64,000 bases of DNA, taken from NCBI RefSeq assembly GCF_009604375.1, contig NZ_WEGH01000005.1:248001-312000 (forward strand), written 5' to 3'. Shown in pieces: positions 18,264 through 25,489 of the stretch. A model generated the notes under the pieces. The model did not search any database. It saw nothing but the letters and a program-made list of their open reading frames with translations, and was not told where the DNA came from. The DNA comes from Actinomadura macrotermitis. Lineage in GTDB: Bacteria; Actinomycetota; Actinomycetes; Streptosporangiales; Streptosporangiaceae. Within the stretch, counting starts at the first letter, position 1, and each line of letters starts with the position of its first letter. Made by a program: the position numbers and the translations under genes.

Positions 18264-18623
18264 CTATACACCCGGCTTCGCGTCCGGATGGGCCTCGATG
18301 AATGCAGCATAGACCTCATCGGCGATTTTGCCACGCTCGGAGACTTCCACGCCGTTGCTGTTCGCCCACTCGCGGACATCGTTGTTGCTGTAGCCCTTGA
18401 CCTTCGCCGGAGAGGCCGCCTTGCGGCCCTTACCTGCGGGCTTGACCTCGACGGCCTTGTCCACGAACGTGGCGAGCACTTCCAGCGCCTCGATCAGGCG
18501 CTTGTGGTTGTCATCGCTCAGGTCGATCGTGAAGACCCGGCCGAGGACCTCGAAGTCCCGCTTGCTGACATCGCCCCCCTCCGAACCGTCGATGTCGTCC
18601 ACGCGAATGACCTTCTCGGCCAT
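18264..18623 (-). CDS. Second Lsr2-family protein
   Basis: A 119-residue paralogue of the downstream Lsr2. Both domains are recognisable (IRVDDIDGSEGGDVSKRDFEVLGRVFTIDLS; VREWANSNGVEVSERGKIADEVYAAFIEAH, each written in part). The minor-groove-reading RGR of classic Lsr2 is RGK here, and the N-terminal domain is more diverged, so DNA preference or strength may differ. It could form mixed oligomers with its neighbour. It is the first gene of the pair; a perfect inverted repeat lies 36 bp upstream. Confidence 0.9.
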   Translation of the reverse strand: MAEKVIRVDDIDGSEGGDVSKRDFEVLGRVFTIDLSDDNHKRLIEALEVLATFVDKAVEVKPAGKGRKAASPAKVKGYSNNDVREWANSNGVEVSERGKIADEVYAAFIEAHPDAKPGV

Positions 18624-18658
18624 GTGTGCCCCGTCTTCCTTCCCCTTGCCGACACGGA

Positions 18659-18678
18659 ATGGTGATGTTCTTCACCAT
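18659..18678. promoter_or_regulatory. Inverted-repeat operator candidate upstream of the lsr2 pair
   Basis: ATGGTGA-N6-TCACCAT is a perfect 7-bp inverted repeat. Its GTGA-N-TCAC core resembles the BldD recognition pattern, but that regulator is only one possibility. Confidence 0.4.
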
Positions 18679-18819
18679 GTGGCCAACGCGGACATCTTCG
18701 CCGCTCACGCCAGCGCCGATCTCACCGCCAATGGCGGCCCTTCCACAGAAAGAGGCCCCGGGGAATGCCCGGCGGCCCGGATCGAACGGCCCCCATTCTC
18801 GCGCAGGAGAACGACTCCC

Positions 18820-18858
18820 CGCGCCCGAAGCGGCGCGCGCGGCGCCGCTTCGGGCGCG
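18820..18858. other. Long perfect hairpin in the lsr2 upstream region
   Basis: A 16-bp perfect stem (18820-18835 with 18843-18858) has a 7-nt loop. It is far from any stop codon, so a terminator is not obviously needed; it may belong to an untranslated leader or a small RNA. Confidence 0.35.
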
Positions 18859-19038
18859 CGGCCGGGTCCCGGTGCCGCGCCGCCGACCCGGCGGCGCGGT
18901 GGAAAGCGGCCGTGACCTGCGCAAAGGAGGGATCCGGCGGCCGGATGGTTTGACCCGCGCCAAGGAGGAGATCGTCCCGGTGCGCCTCGGGGGAGAACGC
19001 ACCGCACGACACCGAACCACCCGACCCGGAGGTCCCAG

Positions 19039-19215
19039 ATGCTCGCCATCGTCGCCGCGATCGTCTTCGCGATCGCGCTGCTGTTCGACCTCGCCGACGT
19101 CTCCTCGGACGCCTTCAACTACGAGACGCTCGTGACGCTCGGCCTGCTGCTCATCGCCCTGCACCTGGCGGGGATCGGCGCCGGCACCAACTGGCGCCGC
19201 GGCCGCCGCCGCTGA
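19039..19215 (+). CDS. Small two-helix membrane protein
   Basis: A 58-residue hypothetical protein. Two hydrophobic segments (MLAIVAAIVFAIALLFDLA and VTLGLLLIALHLAGIGAG) flank a short acidic loop (DVSSDAFNYE). The tail NWRRGRRR is strongly basic and probably cytoplasmic. GGAGG lies 6 nt before the ATG, and codon bias is typical, which supports a real gene despite the length. Convergent with the RNB gene. Function unknown. Confidence 0.65.
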   Translation: MLAIVAAIVFAIALLFDLADVSSDAFNYETLVTLGLLLIALHLAGIGAGTNWRRGRRR

Positions 19216-19228
19216 CCCCGCGCGGGCG

Positions 19229-20641
19229 TCAGCCCGTCAGGGAGAAGCGCACCAGCCGGCGGGACGGGTCCGCCGCCTGCAGGCGCACCTTCACCGGTTC
19301 GCCGAGGGGCAGCCCGTCCCCGTCGCAGCGGGCCAGCACCGCCGGGCCGGCCAGCTGCACCAGGCCGCCCGGCTTGCCCTCGTTGACCTCGACGACGACC
19401 GCGTCGAACACCTGGCCGACGTGCGCGTTCAGCAGCAGCGCCTCGACCAGGTCCACGCACGCGCGCTCCACCTCGGCGCCGCGCCGCAGCGACCGGCGCA
19501 TCACCTCCGGCAGCCCCGGCAGCGCCTCGCGCGCCCACGCCGGCACCTCGGTCCCCGCGCACAGGGCCAGGCACACCTCGGTGGCGTGCCGGTCGGCCAG
19601 GCGCCGCAGCGGCGCCGTCACGTGCGCGTAGGGGGCCGCGACCGCCGCGTGCGCCGGATCGGCGGGCGGCGCACCGTCGAAGGCGGTGTACCCCGCGCCG
19701 CGCAGCAGCGTCGGCGCCTCGAACAGCAGCGCCGCGTCCTTGGCCCGCGCCGGGTTCAGGCCGCGCAGCACCTCCCCGTAGGCGAGGCCCTCCGGCCAGA
19801 CCACCCCGAGCGCCCGCGACGCCCGCCGCAGCCGCTGCACGGCCTCCTCGGGCGCCGGCGGCATCGTGCGCAGCAGCCCGAGGCCGCCCTCCAGCATCAG
19901 CGCCGCCGCCGCGCGGCCGGTCAGCAGCGAGATCTGGGCGTTCCACTCCTCGGCGGCCAGGTCGCCGCGCTGCTCCAGCGTCCAGCCGCCGTCGCCGCGC
20001 ACCACCTCCTGCTCGGGCAGCGGCAGGCTCACCCCGCCGCGCGCGGCCTCGGCCGCCAGCAGCACCCGGCCGACCTCGCCGAGCAGCGCGATCCGCGGGT
20101 CGCCGGTGGAGGCGCCGTCGTAGTTCAGCCGGTCGCGGCTGCGCACCAGGGCGCGCCGCACGTCGGTCGCGGTGGTCGCCCCGGCGTCGTCGATGTCGAT
20201 CGTCCACACCACCGCCGGGCGGTCGGCGCCCGGCAGCAGGCTGGCGGCGCCCTCCGACAGCACCGGCGGGTGCAGCGGCGCCTTGGCGTCGGGCAGGTAG
20301 AGGGTCACCCCGCGCTCGTGCGCCTCGGCGTCGATCGCGCCGCCCGGCCGCACGAAGTGCGCGACGTCGGCGATCGCGTACCGGATCCGGTAGCCGCCGG
20401 GGCGCCGCTCCAGCCACATCGCCTGGTCCAGGTCCATCGACCCGACGGGGTCCAGGGTGAAGAAGGGGATCTCCCGCAGATCCGCGCGCTCGGGCGGGCC
20501 CGCCGCGGCGGCCGCCTCGGCCTCGGCCAGCACCGCCGCCGGGAACGGCCCGGGCACGGCGAAGTCGGCCCGGATCCGGTCCAGCCCGGCACGGATCTCG
20601 GCGTCGTCGGTTCGCAATCGCAACGTGGGACGCGTCTGCAC
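19229..20641 (-). CDS. RNB-domain exoribonuclease (RNase II/R family)
   Basis: A predicted 3'-5' exoribonuclease of 470 residues, shorter than RNase R and lacking recognisable N-terminal cold-shock domains. The RNB core runs from about 50 to 390. The metal motif reads DPVGSMDLDQA, with Asp64, Asp70 and Asp72; the position usually filled by the fourth Asp is Gln73. A C-terminal S1-like segment (VGQVFDAVVVEVNEGKPGGLVQL) follows. The GTG at 20641 is preceded 7 nt upstream by TACGCT, suggesting a leaderless transcript. A dispersed element begins 45 nt upstream of the start. Confidence 0.85.
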   Translation of the reverse strand: MQTRPTLRLRTDDAEIRAGLDRIRADFAVPGPFPAAVLAEAEAAAAAGPPERADLREIPFFTLDPVGSMDLDQAMWLERRPGGYRIRYAIADVAHFVRPGGAIDAEAHERGVTLYLPDAKAPLHPPVLSEGAASLLPGADRPAVVWTIDIDDAGATTATDVRRALVRSRDRLNYDGASTGDPRIALLGEVGRVLLAAEAARGGVSLPLPEQEVVRGDGGWTLEQRGDLAAEEWNAQISLLTGRAAAALMLEGGLGLLRTMPPAPEEAVQRLRRASRALGVVWPEGLAYGEVLRGLNPARAKDAALLFEAPTLLRGAGYTAFDGAPPADPAHAAVAAPYAHVTAPLRRLADRHATEVCLALCAGTEVPAWAREALPGLPEVMRRSLRRGAEVERACVDLVEALLLNAHVGQVFDAVVVEVNEGKPGGLVQLAGPAVLARCDGDGLPLGEPVKVRLQAADPSRRLVRFSLTG

Positions 20642-20685
20642 GTTCCGAGCGTACGGGAGGGAACGACCGGAACGCCCCATAAAGC

Positions 20686-20714
20686 GGATCTACAATGTAA
20701 AGGCGTCCGGCCGG
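20686..20714 (+). repeat. Dispersed element, class 1, copy 2 (crp-RNB gap)
   Basis: The site reads GGATC-TAC-AAT-GTA-AAGGC followed by GTCCGGCCGG. It lies between the stop codon of the Crp-type gene (2 bp away) and the RNB gene start (45 bp away), both on the minus strand, yet it has the same orientation as all other copies. Confidence 0.7.
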
Positions 20715-20715
20715 G

Positions 20716-21459
20716 TCAGCCGCTCCGGCGCCCCGCGGCGTACGCGCGCAGCCCCGGCAGGTCGGTCACCACGGTCCGCCGCCAGCCGGTGCGCACCAGG
20801 CCGTGCCGCCGCAGGGTGTTCAGCGCGCGCGCGACGGTCTCGCGGGAGGCGTCCATCCAGGAGCCGAGCTCCTCCTGCGACAGGGGAGGGGCGATCTCGA
20901 TGCTGCCGTCGGGGGAGGGCGGGACGTGCCGCGCCGACAGCTCGGCCAGGCCCGCCAGCAGCAGCGCCAGGCGCTGGGCGCCCTTGGCCGACACGTGCGC
21001 CTGCAGCCGCCGGTCGGCGTCGTCCAGGCGCTGCACGAACGTGCCGCTGACCAGCCGCCACGCCTCGGGATGGGCGTCCAGGAAGGCGGTGAAGCGCGCG
21101 GCCGGCACCACCAGGGCGCGCAGCGGCGACAGCGCGGTCACCGTCGCCGACCGGTGCCGGCTGCCGAGCACCGCGCTCTCGCACACCAGGTCGCCCGGGC
21201 CGCGCACGGCCAGCACGACCACGCGCCCGTCCTCGCCGACCGAGGCGACCTTGGCCCAGCCGCTCTCGATGATGATGATGTGGTCGGACTCGTCGCCCTG
21301 GTAGCACAGGGGGACCTTGGCGGCGTAGGAGCGAGGCCGCGCGGCCTCGCGCAGCGCGGTGCGCTGCGCCGAGTCCAGCGCGTCCCAGAAGCTCTCCGGG
21401 CGCTGGACGATGACGGCGGTGCTCGGTGTCCCGCGCGGGGGAGGGGTCCTTTCGATCAC
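20716..21459 (-). CDS. Crp/Fnr-family transcriptional regulator
   Basis: A 247-residue regulator. The cyclic-nucleotide-binding fold covers about 20-140 (VPLCYQGDESDHIIIIESGWAKVAS, GPGDLVCESAVLGSRHRSATVTAL; quoted in part). A C-terminal winged helix (about 175-235) contains LSQEELGSWMDASRETVARALNTLRRHGLV. The phosphate-binding cassette has ES instead of the usual GELAL...R core, so cAMP binding is uncertain. The GTG at 21459 was chosen because it gives a normal family length. An upstream open frame ends in a GTGA overlap with this start. Confidence 0.85.
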   Translation of the reverse strand: MIERTPPPRGTPSTAVIVQRPESFWDALDSAQRTALREAARPRSYAAKVPLCYQGDESDHIIIIESGWAKVASVGEDGRVVVLAVRGPGDLVCESAVLGSRHRSATVTALSPLRALVVPAARFTAFLDAHPEAWRLVSGTFVQRLDDADRRLQAHVSAKGAQRLALLLAGLAELSARHVPPSPDGSIEIAPPLSQEELGSWMDASRETVARALNTLRRHGLVRTGWRRTVVTDLPGLRAYAAGRRSG

Positions 21460-21701
21460 GGGGATCCGTTCGGTGGGCTGGGCCGTGGCAGGCCGGTGGA
21501 CTCCGGTGGGCGTCCGGCGAGCGGCCCTGGCGAGGACGCCCGCCGTCCGGTGAACCGGCGCCCGCGGCGGATGGGGGGAGTGGGGCGTTGCGGCCCACGC
21601 GCCACGGGCACCGGCTCGTTCCTGGTGCACTTCCAGGAGAACCCGCCACTGATCGTGATGGTGCTCCCCGGGGCACGCCCTGTCTGCGTCACCTGACACA
21701 T
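21456..21701 (-). CDS. Possible small upstream open frame before the Crp-type gene
   Basis: An 81-codon frame starting MCQVTQTGRAPG and passing through SGGFSWKCTRNEPVPVARG ends with TGA overlapping the Crp-type GTG start by 4 bp. Third positions are mostly G or C. There is no obvious ribosome-binding site and no recognisable domain, and the Pro/Arg-rich end looks like noise. It may be a coupled leader or chance. Confidence 0.2.
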   Translation of the reverse strand: MCQVTQTGRAPGSTITISGGFSWKCTRNEPVPVARGPQRPTPPIRRGRRFTGRRASSPGPLAGRPPESTGLPRPSPPNGSP

Positions 21702-21754
21702 TGGACGCGTTCGGAGCATGTCGCGGATCACCCCTCCGACGATCTCGGCACTCG

Positions 21755-21849
21755 CGCGGGTGCGCTACCAACCCGGCGGGGCGACGCCGGAGGCGAGCCC
21801 CGCCGGGTTGATCGCGAAGCGATTCGCACTCGCCCGAGCACGGTCAAGG
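21755..21849 (-). repeat. Structured 3' element, copy A (after the 5'-3' exonuclease gene)
   Basis: About 95 bp that recur, with few changes, at 32906-33003 on the other strand. Read on the minus strand it starts CCTTGACCGTGC 38 nt after the exonuclease stop. It contains a small hairpin ATCGC-TTC-GCGAT, then a perfect 13-bp hairpin (21770-21782 with 21797-21809) whose loop carries TCGCCTCCGGC. Part of that loop is complementary to an upstream GGGCGAG. It probably ends transcription, but the conservation extends beyond a simple terminator. Confidence 0.7.
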
Positions 21850-21886
21850 GCGAGCCGCCAGGCGAGTCCTTGGGCCGGGAGCGCCA
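21850..21886. other. Remainder of the 21460-21886 gap
   Basis: Together with the structured element at 21755-21849 and the doubtful frame at 21456-21701, this completes a 427-bp gap between the Crp-type gene and the exonuclease gene. Nothing else was recognised. Confidence 0.4.
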
Positions 21887-22804
21887 TCAACACAGCGCCT
21901 TCAGGAGCCGCTCCACCGGGCTGGAAAGGCCCCACCGCTCGGCGAGGTCGGTGAGCGCGCGCGGGTCGCGGGGCGCGGCGGGCAGCCGGTCGTCCAGGCC
22001 CGCCAGCTCGGGCGCGTCGATGTCGGTGACCACCCGCACGACGGTCTCGGCCGCCGCCAGGTAGTCGCGGGCCGCCTCGATCCGGCGCCGCGCCGCCGCG
22101 GTGAAGCCCTCGGCGTCGCCGGAGTCCAGCGCGGCCAGGATGCCCGCGACCGACCCGAACCGGGTGACCAGCGCCGCGGCGGTCTTGTCGCCGACGCCCG
22201 GCACGCCCGGCAGCCCGTCGCTCGGGTCGCCGCGCAGCGCGGCGTACTCACCGTAGCCGCGGCCGGGGATGGCGTACTTGGCCGCGACCTCCTTCTCGCC
22301 GAGGATCTCCAGGTTGCGGATGCCGCGCGCGGTGTACAGGACCAGCACCGGGCCGCGCTCGTCGACCAGCTGGAACAGGTCGCGGTCGCCGGTGACGATG
22401 TCGACCGGGCCGTCGGCCGCGCCGCGGGCGGCGAGCGTGCCGATGACGTCGTCGGCCTCGTAGCCGGGCACCCCGACACGGGCCAGGCCGACCGCGTCCA
22501 GCACCGCGTCGATGACCGGCAGCTGCGCCGAGAGCGCGCCCGGGACCTGGTCGCCGCCGTCGTCGGCGACGCGGTGCGCCTTGTAGGACGGCAGCGCCTC
22601 GACCCGGAACGCGGGGCGCCAGTCGGCGTCCATGCAGCACACCAGCCGCTCGGGGCGGCGGTCGGCGACCAGCCGGGCGATCATGTCGATGAGCCCGCGG
22701 ACCGCGTTGACCGGCGTGCCGTCGGGCGCCTTCACCGACTCGGGCACCCCGTAGAAGGCGCGGAAGTACAACGACGGCGTGTCCAGCAGCATCAGCCCGC
22801 TCAT
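21887..22804 (-). CDS. 5'-3' exonuclease (FEN/PIN-like, polymerase I N-domain type)
   Basis: A stand-alone flap-type nuclease of 305 residues, related to the exonuclease domain of DNA polymerase I. Metal-binding acidic clusters are visible in MLLDTPSLYFRAFYG, VCCMDADWRP, GYEADDVIGTLA and VTGDRDLFQLV. The helix-hairpin-helix is GLPGVPGVGDKTAAALVTRFG. It would remove RNA primers or 5' flaps. The homologous mycobacterial gene also lies beside helY and a PepQ/PepE-like peptidase, matching the layout here. It is divergent from the M24 peptidase. Confidence 0.9.
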   Translation of the reverse strand: MSGLMLLDTPSLYFRAFYGVPESVKAPDGTPVNAVRGLIDMIARLVADRRPERLVCCMDADWRPAFRVEALPSYKAHRVADDGGDQVPGALSAQLPVIDAVLDAVGLARVGVPGYEADDVIGTLAARGAADGPVDIVTGDRDLFQLVDERGPVLVLYTARGIRNLEILGEKEVAAKYAIPGRGYGEYAALRGDPSDGLPGVPGVGDKTAAALVTRFGSVAGILAALDSGDAEGFTAAARRRIEAARDYLAAAETVVRVVTDIDAPELAGLDDRLPAAPRDPRALTDLAERWGLSSPVERLLKALC

Positions 22805-22931
22805 GCCGCCATCGTCGCACGCGGGTCCGACGGTCCGCGGGAACCGGCCGGGTTCGCGCCCACCGCGTTCGCGCTCACCAGGGGCGCCTTGCGATCCTGG
22901 ACCCGACACGCACGAGAACCCTGAGACGAAG

Positions 22932-24053
22932 ATGGAGACGGATGTGACAACGGAGTTGTATCCGCGCGAGCGGGTGGCGCAGGTGCAGGAGGCCACGGCG
23001 GCGGCCGGCCTCGGGGCGGTGCTGCTGACGCCCGGGCCCGACCTGCGTTACGTCACCGGCTACGACGCGCTGGCGCTGGAACGCCTGACGTGCCTGGTGG
23101 TGCCCGCCGCCGGTGACCCGTTCCTGGTGGTGCCGCGGCTGGAGCTGCCGGCCGCCGCCGAGTCGCCCGCCGGCGGCCTCGGGCTGGAGCTGGTGCCCTG
23201 GGACGAGACCGACGACCCCTACGCGCTGGTCGCCGGGCGGCTGCCCGCCGGGATCGGCAGCGTCGGCGTCGCCGACCGGATGTGGGCGTCGATGGTGCTG
23301 CGGTTCCGCGACGCGATGCCGGGCGCCGAGCAGGTCGCCGCCGGGCGGGTGCTGGGCCGGCTGCGGGTGCGCAAGAGCGCCGCCGAGGTCGCCGCGCTGC
23401 GCGAGGCGGGCGCGGCCATCGACCGGGTGCACGCCCGGGTGCCCGACCTGCTGAAGCCCGGCCGCACCGAGCGCGAGGTCGGCCGCGACATCGCCGACCT
23501 CATCATCGCCGAGGGCCACAGCGCCGTCGACTTCGTCATCGTCGGGTCGGGCCCGAACGGCGCCAACCCGCACGCCGAGCTGTCGGACCGCGTCATCGGC
23601 GAGGGCGAGCCCGTCGTGGTCGACATCGGCGGCACCATGCCGAGCGGCTACTGCTCGGACTCCACCCGCAACTACTGCGTCGGCGCGCCGCCCGCGGACT
23701 ACCGCGCCTACTACGAGGTGCTGCTGGCCGCGCAGGAGGCGTCGTGCGCGGCGGTGCGGCCCGGCGTCACCCCCGAGGCGGTCGACGCCGCGGGCCGCGA
23801 CGCCATCGCCGCCGCCGGGTACGGGGAGTACTTCGTGCACCGCACCGGGCACGGCATCGGGCTGGAGACCCACGAGGAGCCCTACATCGTCGCGGGCAAC
23901 CTGGAGCCGCTGGAGCCGGGCATGGCGTTCTCGATCGAGCCGGGCATCTACCCCGGCGCGCACGGCGCCCGCATCGAGGACATCGTGGTGTGCACCGAGG
24001 ACGGCTGCGAGCGCCTCAACACCACCCCGCGCGACCTGGTGATCATCACCTGA
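22932..24053 (+). CDS. M24-family metallopeptidase (Xaa-Pro dipeptidase-like)
   Basis: A pita-bread-fold metallopeptidase of 373 residues, predicted to cleave Xaa-Pro dipeptides in the cytoplasm. The N-terminal creatinase-like domain (about 10-135) is followed by the catalytic domain. Five metal ligands are present: Asp in VVVDIGGTMPSG, Asp in YCSDSTRN, His in HRTGHGIGLETHEEPY, Glu in FSIEPGIYP and Glu in ARIEDIVV. The ATG at 22932 gives the usual start; an in-frame GTG four codons on (MTTELYP) is an alternative. A perfect terminator follows at 24077. Confidence 0.9.
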   Translation: METDVTTELYPRERVAQVQEATAAAGLGAVLLTPGPDLRYVTGYDALALERLTCLVVPAAGDPFLVVPRLELPAAAESPAGGLGLELVPWDETDDPYALVAGRLPAGIGSVGVADRMWASMVLRFRDAMPGAEQVAAGRVLGRLRVRKSAAEVAALREAGAAIDRVHARVPDLLKPGRTEREVGRDIADLIIAEGHSAVDFVIVGSGPNGANPHAELSDRVIGEGEPVVVDIGGTMPSGYCSDSTRNYCVGAPPADYRAYYEVLLAAQEASCAAVRPGVTPEAVDAAGRDAIAAAGYGEYFVHRTGHGIGLETHEEPYIVAGNLEPLEPGMAFSIEPGIYPGAHGARIEDIVVCTEDGCERLNTTPRDLVIIT

Positions 24054-24076
24054 CAGGCGTCCTGACAGCGGGCCGC

Positions 24077-24122
24077 GCCGTGGCGGCGGCCGGGACCAGG
24101 CGGTCCCGGCCGCCGCCACGGC
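24077..24122 (+). terminator. Terminator after the M24 peptidase
   Basis: A perfect 21-bp stem (24077-24097 with 24102-24122) has a 4-nt loop and begins 23 nt after the stop codon. It isolates the following ABC operon, whose promoter should lie in 24123-24259. Confidence 0.85.
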
Positions 24123-24259
24123 CGTATCTACGCCTTGGTAACGATCTTTAACGCCGTGTTGCAAGTCACCCGCCGAGGGGAGTAGAGCTGTGGATCATTG
24201 TTCCCCCGGGATGACGATCTTGTGATCCCCAGGTTGCGACGAGGCGAAGGAGACGTGCC

Positions 24260-25489
24260 GTGGCAGAGGTCGCCCTGACGGGCGTCGGAAAGGTCTATCC
24301 CGACGGCACCCGCGCCGTGACCGACCTGAACCTGACCATCGCCGACGGGGAGTTCCTGGTGCTGGTCGGCCCCTCGGGGTGCGGCAAGACCACCGCCCTG
24401 CGCATGCTCGCCGGGCTGGAGGAGATCTCCGAGGGCCAGGTCACGATCGGCGGCCGGGTGGTCAACCGGGTGCCCTCGCGCGACCGCGACGTCGCGATGG
24501 TCTTCCAGAGCTACGCGCTCTACCCCCACCTGTCGGTGCGCGACAACATCGGCTTCGGGCTGTCGCTGCGCAAGATGCCGAAGGCGCAGATCCGCGAGAA
24601 GGTCGAGCACGCCGCGCGCATCCTCGGCCTCAGCGACCACCTGGACCGCAAGCCCCGCAACCTGTCGGGCGGGCAGCGCCAGCGGGTGGCGATGGGCCGC
24701 GCGATCGTGCGCGAGCCGCAGGCGTTCTTGATGGACGAGCCGCTGTCCAACCTGGACGCCAAGCTGCGCGTGCAGACCCGCGCCGAGATCGCCCGCATCC
24801 AGCGCGACCTCGGCGTCACCACCGTCTACGTCACCCACGACCAGACCGAGGCGATGACGCTCGGCGACCGCGTCGCGGTGATGAAGAAGGGCGTGCTCCA
24901 GCAGGTCGCGCCCCCGCAGGAGCTCTACGACCGGCCCGCGAACCTGTTCGTGGCCGGTTTCATCGGCTCACCCGCCATGAACCTCGTCCAGGGCTCGCTG
25001 TCCGGCGACGCGGCGAACCCGCGCCTGCGGATCGGCGACCAGACGCTGCACCTGCCGGCCGAGGTCCTGCGCGACCGGCCCGGCCTGGCCGCCCACCTCG
25101 GCCGCGACGTCGTCGTCGGCATCCGCCCCGAGGACATGGAGGACGGCGAGCTGGCCGGGACCGCCGAGGGCGCGGTGCTCACCTCGACCGTGGAGCTGGT
25201 CGAGGCGATGGGCTCGGACGTGCTGGTGCACTTCACGCTCCAGGCCGCCCCGGTGGTCACCGACGACACCCGGGAGCTGGCGCGCGACGCCGGGACCGAC
25301 GTGCTCGGCGCGCTGGACGAGACCCCCCACACCGAGCTGGTCGCGCGGTTCAGCCCGCGCACCGGCGTCAAGGTCGGCGACCCGGTGACGATCCACGTCG
25401 ACACCGGCCGCCTGCACTTCTTCGACAACGAGACCGGCGCGTCGATCTTCGGATCCGCCGCCGCGCCGGATGGGAAGGACGAGTCATGA
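24260..25489 (+). CDS. Sugar ABC transporter ATP-binding protein (UgpC/MsmK type)
   Basis: The ATPase of a carbohydrate importer, 409 residues. Walker A GPSGCGKTT, Q-loop VFQSYALYPH, signature [14 protein letters not shown], Walker [15 protein letters not shown] and switch His VTHDQTEAMTLGDR are all intact. The C-terminal MOBE/TOBE regulatory domain (about 240-409) is typical of the MalK/UgpC group. AAGGAG precedes the GTG start. It shares an ATGA overlap with the downstream binding-protein gene, so this operon has its own ATPase, unlike many actinomycete importers that rely on a shared MsiK. Confidence 0.93.
   Translation: MAEVALTGVGKVYPDGTRAVTDLNLTIADGEFLVLVGPSGCGKTTALRMLAGLEEISEGQVTIGGRVVNRVPSRDRDVAMVFQSYALYPHLSVRDNIGFGLSLRKMPKAQIREKVEHAARILGLSDHLDRKPRNLSGGQRQRVAMGRAIVREPQAFLMDEPLSNLDAKLRVQTRAEIARIQRDLGVTTVYVTHDQTEAMTLGDRVAVMKKGVLQQVAPPQELYDRPANLFVAGFIGSPAMNLVQGSLSGDAANPRLRIGDQTLHLPAEVLRDRPGLAAHLGRDVVVGIRPEDMEDGELAGTAEGAVLTSTVELVEAMGSDVLVHFTLQAAPVVTDDTRELARDAGTDVLGALDETPHTELVARFSPRTGVKVGDPVTIHVDTGRLHFFDNETGASIFGSAAAPDGKDES

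Larger units (their letters stand above)
18624..19038. other. Divergent intergenic region between lsr2 pair and small membrane protein gene
   Basis: No gene was recognised in these 415 bp. They hold the inverted repeat at 18659-18678, a strong hairpin at 18820-18858, and the ribosome-binding site of the gene at 19039. Promoters for both directions must lie here. Confidence 0.5.

Noticed and set aside
24123-24259. GGATCA...TGATCC as an operator of the sugar operon
   Set aside because: The arms are short and about 30 bp apart in a GC-rich background, so they could be chance; no regulator is adjacent.
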